Shown: positions 1 to 8,149, counted from the stretch's first letter. The stretch is 19,379 nt of DNA from DASVDK01 sp036381125 [NCBI: Thermodesulfobacteriota bacterium] (GCA_036381125.1 DASVDK010000127.1:1-19379), one strand, 5' to 3'. Program-made: numbers and translations. The notes: generated from the letters alone by a model not told the origin.

Positions 1-417
1 GAAGATCTCCGTGTGGCCCGGGTACCTGTAGCCGGCCAGGTGCATCGCCTCCTTGTTGAGGGGGGCCGTGGCGACGGCGTCCACGCGGCCGGCGAGGGCA
101 TGGTCGATGGCGGCGAAGACGTAGGCGACGGCCGCCTCCCCGCCCTCGGCGCAGAGGCGTCCCCAGGGCAGAGGCTGTCGCGGCAGGCCGACCTCGAGCA
201 CGCCGACCCGGCCCTCCGGGAGGTCGCCGGGGCGGTCGGCGGCAGCCGGGACGAGCCGGTCGGCCACCTCGGGCGCCGCGCGTCGCAGCGTCGCCACGTG
301 GCCGACGATGACCGGGCGCACCGCGGCCTGGACGGCGGGGCTCGCGGCGGCCCGGGCGGCGATCTCCGGTCCGATGCCGGCCGGGTCTCCCATGGTGATG
401 GCGACGACGGGCTTCAC
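1..417 (-). CDS. pdxA: 4-hydroxythreonine-4-phosphate dehydrogenase PdxA (5' part only)
   Basis: Only the first 139 codons lie in the window; the gene runs off the left edge. PdxA oxidises 4-phosphohydroxy-L-threonine with NAD(P) in the cytoplasm, in the DXP-dependent route to pyridoxal phosphate. The N-terminus reads VVAITMGDPAGIGPEIA, the family signature (GDPAGIGPE at residues 10-18), and the fragment ends in NKEAMHLAGYRYPGHTEIF, where the His of GHTE is a metal ligand in characterised PdxA. The start is GTG at 417-415, preceded on the minus strand by GGGAG about 7 nt upstream. It is divergent from tolQ across about 105 bp. The frame is open to the edge without a stop, and nothing looks degraded. 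Family assignment is very secure. Confidence 0.95.
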   Translation of the reverse strand, partial: MKPVVAITMGDPAGIGPEIAARAAASPAVQAAVRPVIVGHVATLRRAAPEVADRLVPAAADRPGDLPEGRVGVLEVGLPRQPLPWGRLCAEGGEAAVAYVFAAIDHALAGRVDAVATAPLNKEAMHLAGYRYPGHTEIF

Positions 418-444
418 GGGCGACTCCCGGGGGCGGTTTGCGGG

Positions 445-473
445 TTGACTTTGTGGACTGTGGCCACTATGGT
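445..473 (+). promoter_or_regulatory. Putative sigma70 promoter of the tol-pal operon
   Basis: TTGACT (445-450) and TATGGT (468-473) are separated by 17 bp, a good match to the sigma70 consensus, with a start of transcription expected near 480. It lies in the pdxA/tolQ divergent gap. The spacer contains GTGGCCAC (460-467), a perfect 8-bp palindrome directly against the -10 box, which could be an operator or chance. Seen by eye only. Confidence 0.6.
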
Positions 474-523
474 ACACTCCCTTTTCGTTGGTCCCGCCGG
501 TTTTTCCAGGGAGATTCACGACT

Positions 524-1246
524 TTGGGCGATCTCACCGTAGTCGACATACTCCGCACCGCGGGGCCGGTCGTCAAGTCGGTCCTCCTGCTCTTGCTTGC
601 CTTCTCCGTGGCGTCCTGGGGCATCATCCTCCACAAGTGGCGCCAGCTCAGACGGGCCGAGCGGGAGTCGAAGCTCTTCCTCAAGCTCTTCTGGGAGGGG
701 AGCCGCCTCGACTCCATCTTCAGCTCGGCCGAGGCGCTTCGCGAGAGCCCGGTCGCCGAGGTGTTCCGCGCGGGCTACATCGAGCTGGTGAAGGTCAAGA
801 AGTCGCAGAGCAGCGGCAGCGAGGCGCGCCCGGCCCCGGCCGGTACCCTGGCGCAGACCGTGGTCACGACGGAGCTGGGCGGCGTCGAGAACGTGAGCCG
901 TGCGCTCCGCCGCGCCGTCGCGTCCGAGATCACGCGCCTCGAGCGCTTCCTCGGCTTCCTCGCCACGACGGGCAGCACCACGCCCTTCATCGGCCTCTTC
1001 GGCACGGTCTGGGGGATCATGAGCAGCTTCATCGGGATCGGGCGCGCGGGGGCCGCCACGCTGGCCGTCGTCGCGCCCGGCATCGCCGAGGCGCTCATCG
1101 CGACGGCCGTGGGGCTGGCCGCGGCGATCCCGGCGGTCATCTCGTACAACTACTTCCTCACCCGGGTGAAGGTGCTCGCGACGGAGATGGACAACTTCTC
1201 CTTCGAGTTCCTCAACATCGTCGAGCGCAACATCTTCAAGAAGTAG
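524..1246 (+). CDS. tolQ: Tol-Pal proton channel subunit TolQ
   Basis: Inner-membrane protein of the ExbB/TolQ/MotA family. With TolR it forms the proton-driven motor that energises TolA during outer-membrane constriction. About 240 aa from the chosen start. TM1 is around residues 17-37, a cytoplasmic loop follows, and TM2 and TM3 lie at about 143-173 and 186-210, with the conserved TTGSTTPFIGLFGTVWGIM stretch and ending NIVERNIFKK. Start choice: an in-frame TTG at 488 would lie only about 8 nt after the predicted transcription start and has no Shine-Dalgarno. The TTG at 524 has AGGGAGA (508-514) 9 nt upstream and gives an N-terminus (GDLTVVDILRTAGPVVKSV) of normal TolQ shape. First gene of the operon; tolR follows after 12 nt. 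Confidence 0.93.
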   Translation: MGDLTVVDILRTAGPVVKSVLLLLLAFSVASWGIILHKWRQLRRAERESKLFLKLFWEGSRLDSIFSSAEALRESPVAEVFRAGYIELVKVKKSQSSGSEARPAPAGTLAQTVVTTELGGVENVSRALRRAVASEITRLERFLGFLATTGSTTPFIGLFGTVWGIMSSFIGIGRAGAATLAVVAPGIAEALIATAVGLAAAIPAVISYNYFLTRVKVLATEMDNFSFEFLNIVERNIFKK

Positions 1247-1258
1247 GCGGGGCTCGCC

Positions 1259-1684
1259 ATGGCGATGGATACCGGACGACGCAGCGGTACGGCCCTCTCG
1301 GAGATCAACGTGACGCCGCTCGTCGACGTCATGCTGGTCCTGCTCATCATCTTCATGGTCACCGCGCCGCTCGTGACGCAGGGCGTCGAGGTGAAGCTGC
1401 CGACCGCGGGCGCGCCGCCGCTCGAGGAACGTCGTGACCCGGTCGTCGTGACGATCACGAAGGACCGGAAGGTCTACCTCAACAAGACCGAGATCCGCGC
1501 GGCCGACCTGCGGGCCCGCATCGACGGCATCTTCAAGAACCGCGCGGAGGCCGACCGGGAGGTCTACCTGCGGGCTGACTCCGACGTGCCCTACGGGGTC
1601 GTCGTCCGCGCCATGGCGGAGATCAAGCGGGCCGGCGTGGGCAAGCTCGGCATGGTCACCGAGCCGCTGGAAGAGGCGCGGTGA
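1259..1684 (+). CDS. tolR: Tol-Pal motor subunit TolR
   Basis: ExbD/TolR family protein of 141 aa, with one N-terminal membrane helix and a periplasmic domain. The segment ALSEINVTPLVDVMLVLLII carries the family Asp at residue 23, which is needed for proton transfer in studied TolR/ExbD proteins. The periplasmic part (residues about 45-141) has VEVKLPTA and the conserved YLRADSDVPYGVVVRAMAEIK, and ends as expected. ATG 1259 has GGCGGGG just upstream; a second in-frame ATG at 1265 is possible. It lies directly downstream of tolQ, which supports a co-translated motor pair. Confidence 0.95.
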   Translation: MAMDTGRRSGTALSEINVTPLVDVMLVLLIIFMVTAPLVTQGVEVKLPTAGAPPLEERRDPVVVTITKDRKVYLNKTEIRAADLRARIDGIFKNRAEADREVYLRADSDVPYGVVVRAMAEIKRAGVGKLGMVTEPLEEAR

Positions 1685-1730
1685 GCCCTTCTCGCCGGTC
1701 GAGACGGGTCACCCCGCCCGGGGCGGTCAG

Positions 1731-2798
1731 ATGAGGAGCGTCGGGCCGCGTCTCGGGCCCATGATCACGCTCTCGGCCCTCGTCCACCTGGCGACGGTCG
1801 GGTACCTGCTCGTCGCGGTGAAGCCGCAACCCCGCATCGTGTACCGCCCGAGCTACACGGTCGACCTGGTCGACGCGCCTCGCGTCGAGGCGAGGGCGGC
1901 TGCGGCGCCGACGCCTCCGCCTCCGCCCCCGCCGGCTGCACGGGAGACCCCCCCGCCGCCGCCCGCGCCGGAGTCGACGCCGCCGCCGACCCCTGCCCGC
2001 AACGAGATGGCGGAACTCGAGCGGCAGAAGGCGGAGGCCGAGAAGCAGCGCCTGGCCGAGCTGGAGCGCCAGAAGGCGGCCGAGGCCGAGAAGCAGCGCC
2101 TGGCCGAGCTGGAGCGGCAGAAGGCGGCCGAGGCCGAGAAGCAGCGCCTGGCCGAGCTGGAGCGCCAGAAGGCCGCCGAGGCGGAGAAGGCCCGGCAGGC
2201 CGAGCTCGAGCGGCAGCGGGCGGCCGAGGCCGAGAAGGCCCGCCAGGCCGAGCTCGAGCGGCAGCGGGCGGCCGAGGCGGAGAAGGCCCGGCAGGCCGAG
2301 CTCGAGCGGCAGCGGGCCGAGGCCGAGCGGCAGGCCCGGCTCGCGAAGCTCGAGGAGGAGCGCGCCCGCATCCGCGAGGAGGCCGAGCGGCAGCGGGCCG
2401 AGGCCGAGCGGCAGGCCCGGCTCGCGAAGCTCGAGGAGGAGCGCGCCCGCATCCGCGAGGTGGCCGCGCGGGCGGCAGCGGCCAGGGCGGCCGAGGAGGC
2501 GCTCAAGGTCAAGTTCCAGGCCTACTATGACAACGCGCACCGGACGATCAGCGGCTTCTGGATCGTCCCCGAATGGGTCCGCCGCCGGGACGTCGAAGTG
2601 CGGGTGAGCCTCACCGTCGCGCGGGACGGCCGCATCCTGTCGACCGCCATCGAGAAGCGGTCGGGGTTCGCGGACCTCGACGAGTCGGTCGTCCGGGCCG
2701 TGGAGAAGGCCCGGCAGGCCGGCTTGCCGCCGCTGCCGCCGGAGTACACCGAGGACACGCTCGAGTTCGGGCTCATCTTCAACCCGTCCACGTCGTAA
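1731..2798 (+). CDS. tolA: TolA-like periplasm-spanning protein with TonB-type C-terminal domain
   Basis: 355 aa. The layout is one signal-anchor helix (about 11-29), a proline-rich stretch (about 61-90), a long charged helix of Glu/Lys/Arg/Ala/Gln repeats (about 93-255) and a C-terminal TonB/TolA-like domain (about 258-355) with VRVSLTVARDGRILSTAIEK and ESVVRAVEKARQAGLPPLPP. TolA is anchored in the inner membrane by TolQR and reaches across the periplasm to Pal and TolB. The C-terminal domain resembles the TonB-family C-terminal module more than E. coli TolA domain III, as in many non-enterobacterial TolA proteins; its place between tolR and tolB settles the role. The helix is built from near-identical DNA repeats (see repeat entries). 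The start ATG follows a 46-nt gap after tolR. Confidence 0.9.
   Translation: MRSVGPRLGPMITLSALVHLATVGYLLVAVKPQPRIVYRPSYTVDLVDAPRVEARAAAAPTPPPPPPPAARETPPPPPAPESTPPPTPARNEMAELERQKAEAEKQRLAELERQKAAEAEKQRLAELERQKAAEAEKQRLAELERQKAAEAEKARQAELERQRAAEAEKARQAELERQRAAEAEKARQAELERQRAEAERQARLAKLEEERARIREEAERQRAEAERQARLAKLEEERARIREVAARAAAARAAEEALKVKFQAYYDNAHRTISGFWIVPEWVRRRDVEVRVSLTVARDGRILSTAIEKRSGFADLDESVVRAVEKARQAGLPPLPPEYTEDTLEFGLIFNPSTS
2007..2306 (+). repeat. 48-bp tandem repeats inside tolA
   Basis: A 48-nt unit encoding a 16-residue period (AELERQKAAEAEKQRL and variants with EKARQ) recurs with boundaries at 2055, 2103, 2151, 2199, 2247 and 2295, preceded by a shorter imperfect unit. The units differ at only a few positions, several synonymous. 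They make the coiled-coil shaft of TolA and are in frame, so gain or loss of a unit would change shaft length by 16 residues without breaking the gene. Confidence 0.9.
2307..2468 (+). repeat. Two 81-bp tandem repeats inside tolA
   Basis: Two consecutive 81-nt units (2307-2387 and 2388-2468) encode the 27-residue block that begins RQRAEAERQARLAKLEEERA. They are almost identical at the DNA level and diverge only in the last few codons. They follow the 48-bp array directly and suggest a recent duplication. Confidence 0.9.
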
Positions 2799-2814
2799 GC
2801 GGGGGTCGCCGCCT

Positions 2815-4170
2815 GTGAGCCGACGCGCCATTCTCATCCCGCTCCTCGCCGCCGCCTGGCTCCTCGCGCCGGCCGCGCCCGGGCGTGCGCAGGAAGACAA
2901 GGTCTACATCGAGATCAACCCCTCGGATCAGCGGCGTCTGCCGATCGCGGTCGTGGACTTCGTCAACGCGACGCCCGGTCCGGGCGGCGCCGATCCCTCG
3001 GGCGGCAAGACGCTCGCGGAGGTCGTCGCGAAGGACCTCGAGTTCACCGGCCTCTTCCGCGTCCTCGACCCGGCCGGGTTCATCGAGGATCCGAAGAAGC
3101 AGGCCGTCCTCCTTCGGGAGATCGACTTCTCGGACTGGACGATGGTGGGGGCCGAGGCGGTCGTGAAGGGCCGCTACCGCGTGGACGGGCGGGCGCTCAA
3201 GGTGGAGGCGTACCTCTACGACCCGCTCCAGCAGAAGCAGCTCCTCGGCCGCGAGTACACCGCGGAGGTCTCGGCCCTGCGGCGGGTCGCCCACCGGTTC
3301 GCCTCCGACGTGCTCGAGGCGCTCACCGGCGAGCCGGGCGCCTTCGATACGCGGATCGCCTTCGTCTCGACGCGCACCGGGACGAAGGAGGTCTACGTCA
3401 TGGACTACGACGGCCAGAACGTCCGGCAGGTCACGCGGACCCGGTCGATCAACCTCGTGCCGACCTGGTCGCCGGACGGCCGGAAGTTGGCGTTCGTCTC
3501 GTTCATGGAGCGCAACCCCGACCTCTTCTTCCTCTCCGTGGCGGACGGCTCGCTCCTGCGGCTCAAGCTCCCGTTCACCTGGCGCGGCTCGTTCAACGGC
3601 GGCGCCTGGTCCCCCAGGGGCGACCTCTTCGCCTTCGGCGCCAGTCGCGAGGGCAACTCCGACATCTGGATCATGAACGTCGACGGCAGCGGCCTGCGGC
3701 AGCTCACGAACCACTTCGCCCAGGACGTGGCCCCGGCGTTCTCGCCGGACGGCCGCCAGATCGTCTTCGTCTCCGACCGGGGAGGCAACCCCACCCTGTA
3801 CGTGACCGACGTGCGGGGCGGCGAGGCCAGGCGCCTGGTCTACGAGGGGAAGAACAACTACTCGCCCGCCTGGTCGCCCAGGGGCGACCGGATCGCCTTC
3901 ATCTGCCAGAACGATCGCGGGCGTGCCGACGTCTGCGTCGTCAACCCCGATGGCACGGGGCTTGCCAGGTTGACGAGCGAGGGGTCCAGCGATTCCCCGA
4001 GCTGGTCGCCGGACGGGCGCTTCATCGCCTTCGAGTCGAACCGCGACGGCGCCCGGCGGATCTATGTCATGAACGCGAACGGGGCCAACCCCCGACGCGT
4101 CGTCCCCGCCGGGCTCGGGGGCCAGGGCGAGGACACCGCGCCCGCCTGGTCGCCCCGATCCGGAGAGTAG
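2815..4170 (+). CDS. tolB: Tol-Pal beta-propeller protein TolB
   Basis: 451 aa. The signal peptide (SRRAILIPLLAAAWLLAPAA, probable cut after GRA, residue 25) sends it to the periplasm. The N-terminal domain (about 28-165) carries VDFVNATP and FRVLDPAGFI, and the C-terminal six-bladed propeller (about 175-450) has repeated SPDGR/IAFVS and MNxDGxxxRQLT blades. TolB binds Pal and the TolA C-terminus and cycles between them. The start GTG 2815 has a GGGGG stretch about 10 nt upstream. It begins 16 nt after tolA, and pal follows in 17 nt. Complete, normal length, no defects seen. Confidence 0.96.
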   Translation: MSRRAILIPLLAAAWLLAPAAPGRAQEDKVYIEINPSDQRRLPIAVVDFVNATPGPGGADPSGGKTLAEVVAKDLEFTGLFRVLDPAGFIEDPKKQAVLLREIDFSDWTMVGAEAVVKGRYRVDGRALKVEAYLYDPLQQKQLLGREYTAEVSALRRVAHRFASDVLEALTGEPGAFDTRIAFVSTRTGTKEVYVMDYDGQNVRQVTRTRSINLVPTWSPDGRKLAFVSFMERNPDLFFLSVADGSLLRLKLPFTWRGSFNGGAWSPRGDLFAFGASREGNSDIWIMNVDGSGLRQLTNHFAQDVAPAFSPDGRQIVFVSDRGGNPTLYVTDVRGGEARRLVYEGKNNYSPAWSPRGDRIAFICQNDRGRADVCVVNPDGTGLARLTSEGSSDSPSWSPDGRFIAFESNRDGARRIYVMNANGANPRRVVPAGLGGQGEDTAPAWSPRSGE

Positions 4171-4187
4171 AGGGAGGAGTCACGGCC

Positions 4188-4844
4188 ATGCCACCGACGC
4201 GTGCCACGTCGATCGTCCTCGTCGCTGTCGTCGTCCTTGCCGCCGGCTGCGGCGGACGGCGCTCGGACACCATCCAGGCAGCCGACCTGCCGCGGGCGAC
4301 CGACGGCCAGTCGTCGCCGGCCGGTCCCGGCGCCGCGGCGCCCGGCGGCGCCGGCGCGCCGGAGGACGCCGTCGCCGGCCGCACGCTCGAGGGGGCGCCG
4401 ACCACCACCGCCCCGGGCGGCGCGGCCCCCGGGGAGCAGCTCGCCCTCGGCCCGACGGTCGACAGCCCGGCGGGTCCGGTGCAGGAGGTCGAGGCGCTGC
4501 GGGACGTCTACTTCGAGTTCGACTCGGCGTCCCTCACCGACGGCGCGCGCGAGGCGCTCAACTTCAACGCCAACTGGATGCAGCGCTTCCCCGGGACGCG
4601 GGTCCTCATCGAGGGGCACACCGACCAGCGGGGCAGCACCGCATACAACCTCGCGCTCGGCGAGCGGCGAGCCGTCGCGGCCCGCGACTACCTCGTCTCG
4701 CTCGGCATCGCGCGCGAGCGCATCCAGACCATCTCCTACGGCAAGGAGCGGCCGGCCGATCCGGGGCAGAACGAGGCCGCGTGGGCGAAGAACCGCCGCG
4801 CGCACTTCGTCGTCGTCACCCAGTCGTCCGGCGCCGCCCGGTAG
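4188..4844 (+). CDS. pal: Peptidoglycan-associated lipoprotein Pal
   Basis: 218 aa lipoprotein. The lipobox LAAGC lies at residues 17-21, with Cys21 the lipidated residue. A long Ala/Gly/Pro/Thr-rich linker (about 22-100) leads to an OmpA-like domain (about 104-212) with VYFEFDSASLT, IEGHTDQRGS and YNLALGERRAVAARDYL; these residues contact the diaminopimelate stem peptide in family structures. It anchors the outer membrane to the wall and partners TolB and TolA. A strong Shine-Dalgarno (agggaggag, 4171-4179) precedes ATG 4188. The linker is longer than in E. coli Pal (about 173 aa), which accounts for the extra length. Confidence 0.96.
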   Translation: MPPTRATSIVLVAVVVLAAGCGGRRSDTIQAADLPRATDGQSSPAGPGAAAPGGAGAPEDAVAGRTLEGAPTTTAPGGAAPGEQLALGPTVDSPAGPVQEVEALRDVYFEFDSASLTDGAREALNFNANWMQRFPGTRVLIEGHTDQRGSTAYNLALGERRAVAARDYLVSLGIARERIQTISYGKERPADPGQNEAAWAKNRRAHFVVVTQSSGAAR

Positions 4845-4873
4845 GTAGGACGGCTCCAGTCAAGGAGGGACGC

Positions 4874-5770
4874 ATGCGGACCGCCATCCTCGCCGTCGCC
4901 GCATTCGGTCTGGTCGTTGCCGGCTGCCAGTCGTTCCCCGGCGACCAGAACCGCCAGCTCCAGAGTGACATCCAGCGCCTCGACCTCCAGGTGCGGCAGC
5001 TCCGGCAGGCCGGAGGCGCCGGCGGCGAGCTGTCGCGCCGTCTCGACGCGGTCGAGCGGAACGTGCAGCAGCTCGGCCAGCAGCTCACCCAGCTCCAGCG
5101 GCTGCAGGCCGACCTGACGGCGCGCTACGACGCCATCCGCCAGGATCAGATGACGCTCACCGGCCGCTTCGACGAGACCAAGTACCTCGCCCAGCGGCTC
5201 TCGCAGGACCAGGAGCAGGTCCAGAAGGTGAGCGCGCAGCTCGCCGCGATGGATCAGCGGTTGCGACAGCTCGACCAGGAGCTCGACGCCCTGCGCCGCG
5301 CCGAGGGCGAACGGCAGACGACGGCGCGCACGCAGCCCTCGCCGGCGGTCCAGGCGCCCTCGCAGGCGTCTGCCCGGGCGCCTGCCGTGCAGCCGGCCGA
5401 GGCGCTCTACCAGGAGGGCTTCGAGCTGTTCAAGAAGCGCGAGTACGCGAAGGCGCGGGAGAAGTTCCAGCAGTTCCTCAAGGCGAACCCGAGTTCCGAC
5501 TTCGCCGAGGGCGCCATGTACTTCATCGCGGAGACCTACTTCGCGGAGCGCGACTACGAGAACGCCATCCTCCGCTACGAGGAGCTGCTCGTGCGCTACC
5601 CCAAGGGGCGCCGGGTGCCGGCGGCGCTGCTGCAGCAGGGCTTCGCCTTCAAGGAACTGGGCGCGCCGAAGGACGCGCGCATGGCCTTCCAGAAGATCCT
5701 CGACACCTTCCCCAACTCGACCGAGGCGACGCTCGCCAAGGTCGAGCTGCCGAAGCTGCCGGTCCAGTAG
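4874..5770 (+). CDS. cpoB: Tol-Pal system protein YbgF / cell division coordinator CpoB, lipoprotein form
   Basis: 298 aa. It starts at ATG 4874, behind AAGGAGGG (4862-4869). The N-terminus has a lipobox (LVVAGC, Cys18), so this version looks lipid-anchored, whereas E. coli CpoB is a soluble periplasmic protein. Residues about 27-125 are a Gln/Leu/Arg-rich coiled coil (trimerisation region in the family), then a Pro/Ala/Gln linker, then three TPR motifs (about 175-295: ALYQEGFELFKKREYAKARE, YFIAETYFAERDYENAI, GFAFKELGAPKDARMAFQ). CpoB links Tol to PBP1B activity during division in E. coli, and a PBP1B-like gene follows directly here. An in-frame upstream GTG at 4781 would overlap pal and hide the signal peptide, so it was not used. 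Confidence 0.93.
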   Translation: MRTAILAVAAFGLVVAGCQSFPGDQNRQLQSDIQRLDLQVRQLRQAGGAGGELSRRLDAVERNVQQLGQQLTQLQRLQADLTARYDAIRQDQMTLTGRFDETKYLAQRLSQDQEQVQKVSAQLAAMDQRLRQLDQELDALRRAEGERQTTARTQPSPAVQAPSQASARAPAVQPAEALYQEGFELFKKREYAKAREKFQQFLKANPSSDFAEGAMYFIAETYFAERDYENAILRYEELLVRYPKGRRVPAALLQQGFAFKELGAPKDARMAFQKILDTFPNSTEATLAKVELPKLPVQ

Positions 5771-5821
5771 GGCGGGCGAGGGGAGGGCCGGGCCATCGCC
5801 AGGAGGCGTCCTTCGCGCCGC

Positions 5822-8149
5822 GTGCGGAGGGTCATCGGCTACGCCGTGCTGGCGGTCGGGGTCGCGGCGCTCGCGCTCGCGATCCAGACCTTCTACCTGT
5901 ACACGGTCGTCACCGGCCGCCTCGAGGCGATCACCTGGAAGCTGCCGTCCAAGGTCTTCGCCGCGCCGGTGGCCCTCTACCCCGGCGCGGACATCGGGCG
6001 GCTCGACCTCACGGGGAAGCTCCGGCGGCTGAACTACCGGCCGGCGCCGCCGACCGGGCCGCTCGAGCCGGGGCAGTACCGCCGCGGGCCGTCCGGCCTC
6101 GACCTGCACCTCCACGACACGCCCTACCCCGGCCGCCCCGACGGACCGTCGATCGTCCGACTGGAGCTGGCGGGGCAGGTCGTGACGAACGTGCTCGACC
6201 CGCGCTCCGGCGACGAGCTGGCCGTCGTCGAGCTGGAGCCGGAGCTCATCACCGAGCTCTTCGACACGACCCGCGAGGACCGCACGCTCGTCACCTTCGA
6301 CCAGCTCCCCACCGCGCTGGTGGACGCCCTCGTCGCCATCGAGGACACCCGGTTCCACGAGCACTTCGGGCTCGACTGGCGGGGCATCGCGCGCGCCGCC
6401 TACCGGAACCTCCGGGCGGGGCGGATCGCCGAAGGGGGCAGCACCCTCACCCAGCAGCTCGTGAAGAACGTCTTCCTCACCGAGGAGCGGACGTTCCTGC
6501 GGAAGATCAACGAGGCCATCATCGCCGTCATGCTCGAGCGCCGCTACTCGAAGCGGCAGATCCTCGAGTTCTACGCGAACGAGGTCTACCTCGGTCAGGC
6601 CGGGCCGACCGCCATCCACGGCTTCGGCGAGGCGTCACGCTACTACTTCGGCAAGGACGTGTCGAAGCTCACGGTGGGCGAGTCCGCGCTCCTGGCCGGC
6701 ATGGTCCGCGCTCCCAACGCGCTCAACCCCGTGACGAACCCGAAGCGAGCCAAGGCCCGCCGCAACGTCGTCCTCAACCGGATGCTCGACACCGGCGTGC
6801 TCGCCAAGGCCGACTACCTCGCGGCCCTGAGCGAGCCGGTGGACGTCAAGCCGGCCGTGGTGAAGGGCAACGACGCTCCCTACTTCGTCGACTTCCTGCG
6901 GGCGCAGTTGAACGAGATCTACCCCAGGGAGGTCCTCACCTCCGAGGGGCTTCGCGTCTACACGACCCTCGACCTCGACCTCCAGCACCGCGCGCAGGCC
7001 GCGCTCGACCGCGGGCTCGCGAGGCTCGAGCGGCAGTTCCCGAAGCTCAGGCGCGACGACCCCGCGAAGGCGCTCCAGGGGGCCGTCATCGTCCTCTCGC
7101 CGCAGACCGGCGCCATCCGCGCGATGGTCGGCGGCCGGGAGTACGGCACGAGCCAGTTCAACCGCGCGACGCAGGCGAGGCGCCAGCCCGGCTCCACCTT
7201 CAAGCCGATCCTCTACGCCGCCGCGTTCTCGCCCGGCGAGAACGGCGCGCCGCCGGCCTTCACGCCCGCCACGATGGTCGACGACACGCCCATCACGCTC
7301 CAGGTCGGCGACACGACCTGGCGGCCCGAGAACTACGACCGGAAGTTCCGCGGCCGGGTCTCGGTGCGCACGGCGATCGAGCAGTCGCTCAACGCCTCGG
7401 CCGTGCGGGTCGCCCAGGAGATCGGCCTCGCGCGCGTGATCGCCACCGCCCGCGCCCTCGGCGTCGAGAGCCCGCTCAAGGAGGTGCCGGCCCTCGCGCT
7501 CGGCGCCTCCGAGGTGACCGTCCTCGAGATGGCCAGCGCCTACGCGACGCTTGCCAACAGCGGCCTGAGGTCCCGGCCCATCGCGGTGCGCGACGTCGCC
7601 GACCGCACCGGCGCCCTCATCGAGCGGCGCCCGTACGAGCTCGAGACCGCGCTGCCGGCCGAGGTGGCCTACGTGGTGACGCACGTCCTCGAGGGGGTCC
7701 TCGACCGGGGCACCGGCGCCGCCGCGCGCCGCATGGGGCTCGAGGGGGCCGCCGCCGGCAAGTCGGGCACGACCAGCGACTACCGCGACGCCTGGTTCGC
7801 CGGCTACACCCCCGAGGCGGTCGTGATCGTCTGGGTCGGCTTCGACGACGGCACCCCGATCAACCTCACCGGCTCCCAGGCGGCGCTGCCGATCTGGGTC
7901 GAGGTCATGCGCGAGGCCCAGGGGGGCCGCGCCGCCGGGCCGTTCCCCGTGCCGCCCGGCGTCACGTTCGCGACCATCGACCCGGCGACCGGCTTCCTCG
8001 CGACCAGCGCCTGCCCCGATCGACTCGACGAGGCCTTCGTCGCCGGCACCGAGCCGACCGGGACCTGCCCCATCCACCCCGGCGCCGCCGTGGCCAGCCC
8101 CGGCGAGCGCGGCGGCCTGATCCGCTGGATCAAGGAGCTGTTCAGGTAG
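5822..8149 (+). CDS. mrcB: Bifunctional murein glycosyltransferase/transpeptidase, PBP1B-like
   Basis: Class A penicillin-binding protein, 775 aa. A short cytoplasmic tail and one TM (about 5-25) are followed by a UB2H-like domain (about 38-120: LPSKVFAAPVALYPG, LRRLNYR, GQYRRG), typical of PBP1B and absent from PBP1A. The GT51 glycosyltransferase has catalytic Glu174 in AIEDTRFHEHFGLDW and GGSTLTQQLVKN. The transpeptidase has Ser458 (PGSTFKP, SxxK), S522-L-N524 and K647-S-G. The C-terminus holds two Cys (SACP, GTCP), possibly a disulfide. It polymerises and cross-links peptidoglycan at the inner-membrane outer face. Start is uncertain: GTG 5822 has AGGAGG 15 nt away. It follows cpoB by 51 nt, and the functional link known in E. 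coli supports PBP1B identity. The gene symbol is by domain layout. Confidence 0.9.
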   Translation: MRRVIGYAVLAVGVAALALAIQTFYLYTVVTGRLEAITWKLPSKVFAAPVALYPGADIGRLDLTGKLRRLNYRPAPPTGPLEPGQYRRGPSGLDLHLHDTPYPGRPDGPSIVRLELAGQVVTNVLDPRSGDELAVVELEPELITELFDTTREDRTLVTFDQLPTALVDALVAIEDTRFHEHFGLDWRGIARAAYRNLRAGRIAEGGSTLTQQLVKNVFLTEERTFLRKINEAIIAVMLERRYSKRQILEFYANEVYLGQAGPTAIHGFGEASRYYFGKDVSKLTVGESALLAGMVRAPNALNPVTNPKRAKARRNVVLNRMLDTGVLAKADYLAALSEPVDVKPAVVKGNDAPYFVDFLRAQLNEIYPREVLTSEGLRVYTTLDLDLQHRAQAALDRGLARLERQFPKLRRDDPAKALQGAVIVLSPQTGAIRAMVGGREYGTSQFNRATQARRQPGSTFKPILYAAAFSPGENGAPPAFTPATMVDDTPITLQVGDTTWRPENYDRKFRGRVSVRTAIEQSLNASAVRVAQEIGLARVIATARALGVESPLKEVPALALGASEVTVLEMASAYATLANSGLRSRPIAVRDVADRTGALIERRPYELETALPAEVAYVVTHVLEGVLDRGTGAAARRMGLEGAAAGKSGTTSDYRDAWFAGYTPEAVVIVWVGFDDGTPINLTGSQAALPIWVEVMREAQGGRAAGPFPVPPGVTFATIDPATGFLATSACPDRLDEAFVAGTEPTGTCPIHPGAAVASPGERGGLIRWIKELFR

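Noticed and set aside
13-1437. Plus-strand ORF covering pdxA and tolQ
   Set aside because: It lies antisense to pdxA and out of frame with tolQ; low-complexity Arg/Gly/Ala content, no recognisable domain.
2007-2468. CRISPR-like or intergenic repeat array
   Set aside because: The repeats are contiguous, in frame and lie within tolA; they encode its coiled coil.
1656-2900. Long minus-strand ORF of 414 codons opposite tolA
   Set aside because: It is the antisense of the tolA repeats; the Leu/Gly/Pro/Arg repeats are a by-product of the GC-rich codons of tolA.
4736-6619. Minus-strand ORF of 627 codons opposite pal, cpoB and mrcB
   Set aside because: It crosses three secure genes and shows no family motif; long antisense frames are expected at this GC content.
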